Source: Methylobacterium sp. Leaf465 (GTDB taxonomy: Bacteria > Pseudomonadota > Alphaproteobacteria > Rhizobiales > Beijerinckiaceae). Taken from it: DNA of 64,000 nucleotides. The position numbers were made by a program, and so were the translations under genes. The notes under the pieces were generated by a model. The model searched no databases. It was not told where the DNA came from and saw only the letters and a list, made by a program, of their open reading frames with translations. The DNA is taken from positions 369,988 to 433,987 of the forward strand of contig NZ_LMRA01000034.1 in NCBI RefSeq assembly GCF_001424705.1, given 5' to 3'. Positions 63,189 to 64,000 of this stretch are shown here, in pieces (the first letter of the stretch is position 1; every line of letters starts with the position of its first letter).

Positions 63189-64000
63189 ATGATCGTGCGT
63201 CGTCCTGGTTTGGTCCAACGCTTCCACGTCGATCGCCGCGGGAACGTCGCGGTGATCTTCGCGCTCGCGAGCCTGCCGCTGCTCGCCTTCGCGGGGGCCG
63301 CCCTCGATTACGGAACCGCCACGCGGATGCAGGCCAAGCTCCAGGCGGCCACCGATGCGACGGCCCTGAGCCTGTGCCAGAGCCCGAGCACGACGACCAC
63401 GGCCCAGATGCAGGCCCAAGCCCAGGCCATGATGGCCGGCTACATGGGAGCCGCCGGATTGACGGTCGATCCCATCAGCGTGACGACGAGCCCGCGCAAG
63501 ATCGTCCTGGCCACCCATATCAGCTCGCCGGCCCTGTTCGGCCAGGTCTCCAAGACGCTGGATCTGAATCCCACCGCCGTCGCCCAATGCGCGACGCCGC
63601 TTCCGAAGACGTTCGAGATCGCCCTCGTGCTGGACACGACCGGCTCGATGAGTTCGAGCGGCGGCAGCACGACGAAGATGCAGGCCGCTCAGCAGGCGGC
63701 GAACAACTTCATCGACTACGTCCACAACAACCCCGCCTTCACCGCGGATACGCGGATCTCGATCGTTCCCTTCGCGGCGTCCGTCGCGGTCAATCCGGTC
63801 ACGTACCGGAACGCGGCCTGGATCGATAAGCTCGGCAAATCCTCCTACCACTGGAACAACGTCAGCGGCGCCACGGCGGCCGGGTTCACCAGTCGGTTCG
63901 GGATCTTCGATTCCCTCAAGACCGTCTCGCCGAGCTGGGGCTGGGGCGGGTGCCTGGAGACCTTGCCCTATCCGCTGAACGTCCAGGACGGGCAACCGGG
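63189..64000 (+). CDS. TadG-like VWA-domain pilus assembly protein (truncated by window end)
   Basis: The reading frame is open from ATG 63189 to the window end (270 codons, no stop). It has a TadE/TadG-type N-terminal helix (RRGNVAVIFALASLPLLAFA, GAALDYGTATRMQAKLQAAT) and a von Willebrand A domain with the MIDAS motif DTTGSMSSS and following strands (RISIVPFAASVAVNPVTYRN). TadG-type proteins take part in Flp pilus assembly. GAGGTGAGGAG directly upstream of the ATG supports the start. The full protein is longer; the C terminus is not in the window. Confidence 0.88.
   Translation, partial: MIVRRPGLVQRFHVDRRGNVAVIFALASLPLLAFAGAALDYGTATRMQAKLQAATDATALSLCQSPSTTTTAQMQAQAQAMMAGYMGAAGLTVDPISVTTSPRKIVLATHISSPALFGQVSKTLDLNPTAVAQCATPLPKTFEIALVLDTTGSMSSSGGSTTKMQAAQQAANNFIDYVHNNPAFTADTRISIVPFAASVAVNPVTYRNAAWIDKLGKSSYHWNNVSGATAAGFTSRFGIFDSLKTVSPSWGWGGCLETLPYPLNVQDGQP

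Overview
The window looks like a chromosomal segment of a GC-rich alphaproteobacterium, most likely a Methylobacteriaceae member (Methylobacterium or a close relative). The grounds are very high GC with short intergenic gaps, alphaproteobacterial families (IalB-like secreted protein, DUF2293, TadE/TadG pilus proteins, a FixK/Crp-type regulator) and the tlpA-argH divergent pair. This taxonomic reading is an inference from content; no 16S gene is present. Because GC is so high, long open frames run antisense to almost every real gene. They were discarded on protein plausibility.

Layout. 0-13 kb is mostly housekeeping: Fe/Mn superoxide dismutase, the lipid II flippase MurJ, a haloacid dehalogenase, a chemoreceptor, a decayed secreted-protein gene, TlpA, ArgH, an IalB-like protein, an orphan glycine-betaine-type ABC ATPase and a HAD phosphatase. 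13-18 kb (minus strand) holds a mutarotase-TenA pair, MepA with an apparently CTG start, a secreted protein with a Mop molybdopterin/molybdate-binding protein, and DUF2293; an HD-GYP protein follows on plus. 18.7-24.5 kb is a sulfonate-sulfur island (ssuE-ssuA-ssuC-ssuB-ssuD, then a second ssuA behind a dispersed repeat). 24.5-31 kb carries a Tat-exported bicupin oxalate decarboxylase, a divergent Mfd-like translocase and a DUF2252 protein, followed by a tRNA-like relic.

31-40 kb: phosphoglucomutase, an SDR, a divergent LysR/aldo-keto reductase pair, a glycine-zipper protein, a leucine-rich-repeat protein kinase fusion and XerC. 39.7-41.8 kb is a lower-GC insert-like stretch (lipocalin-like protein, monooxygenase-type ABM protein, MarR regulator with a perfect 16-bp palindrome between the last two, and repeated GTCCGCTT-containing segments). 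41.9-47.4 kb is a divergent cluster: esterase and GMC oxidoreductase on minus; DoxX, cupin, SMP-30 lactonase and a double VOC protein on plus. Most of its junctions are 4-nt overlaps, suggesting one uncharacterised oxidation/lactone pathway. A Crp-type regulator follows.

49.7-56 kb is the most striking block. It is a compact plus-strand series, with a Tat-exported xanthine-oxidase-type molybdenum hydroxylase (IorAB-like), a small cytochrome c, an FCSD/SoxF flavoprotein, then soxX-soxY-soxZ-soxA. The junctions from the cytochrome c start through SoxY, and SoxZ-SoxA, are 1- or 4-nt overlaps; SoxY-SoxZ is separated by 6 nt. soxB and soxCD are absent from the window and SoxY lacks the usual GGCGG end. 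ChrA converges on it. 57.6-64 kb holds a stand-alone flagellin with a strong terminator hairpin, a gene-poor AT-richer stretch, an AraC-type gene broken by an in-frame stop, and the start of a Tad pilus operon (two TadE-like proteins and a VWA-domain TadG cut by the window end).
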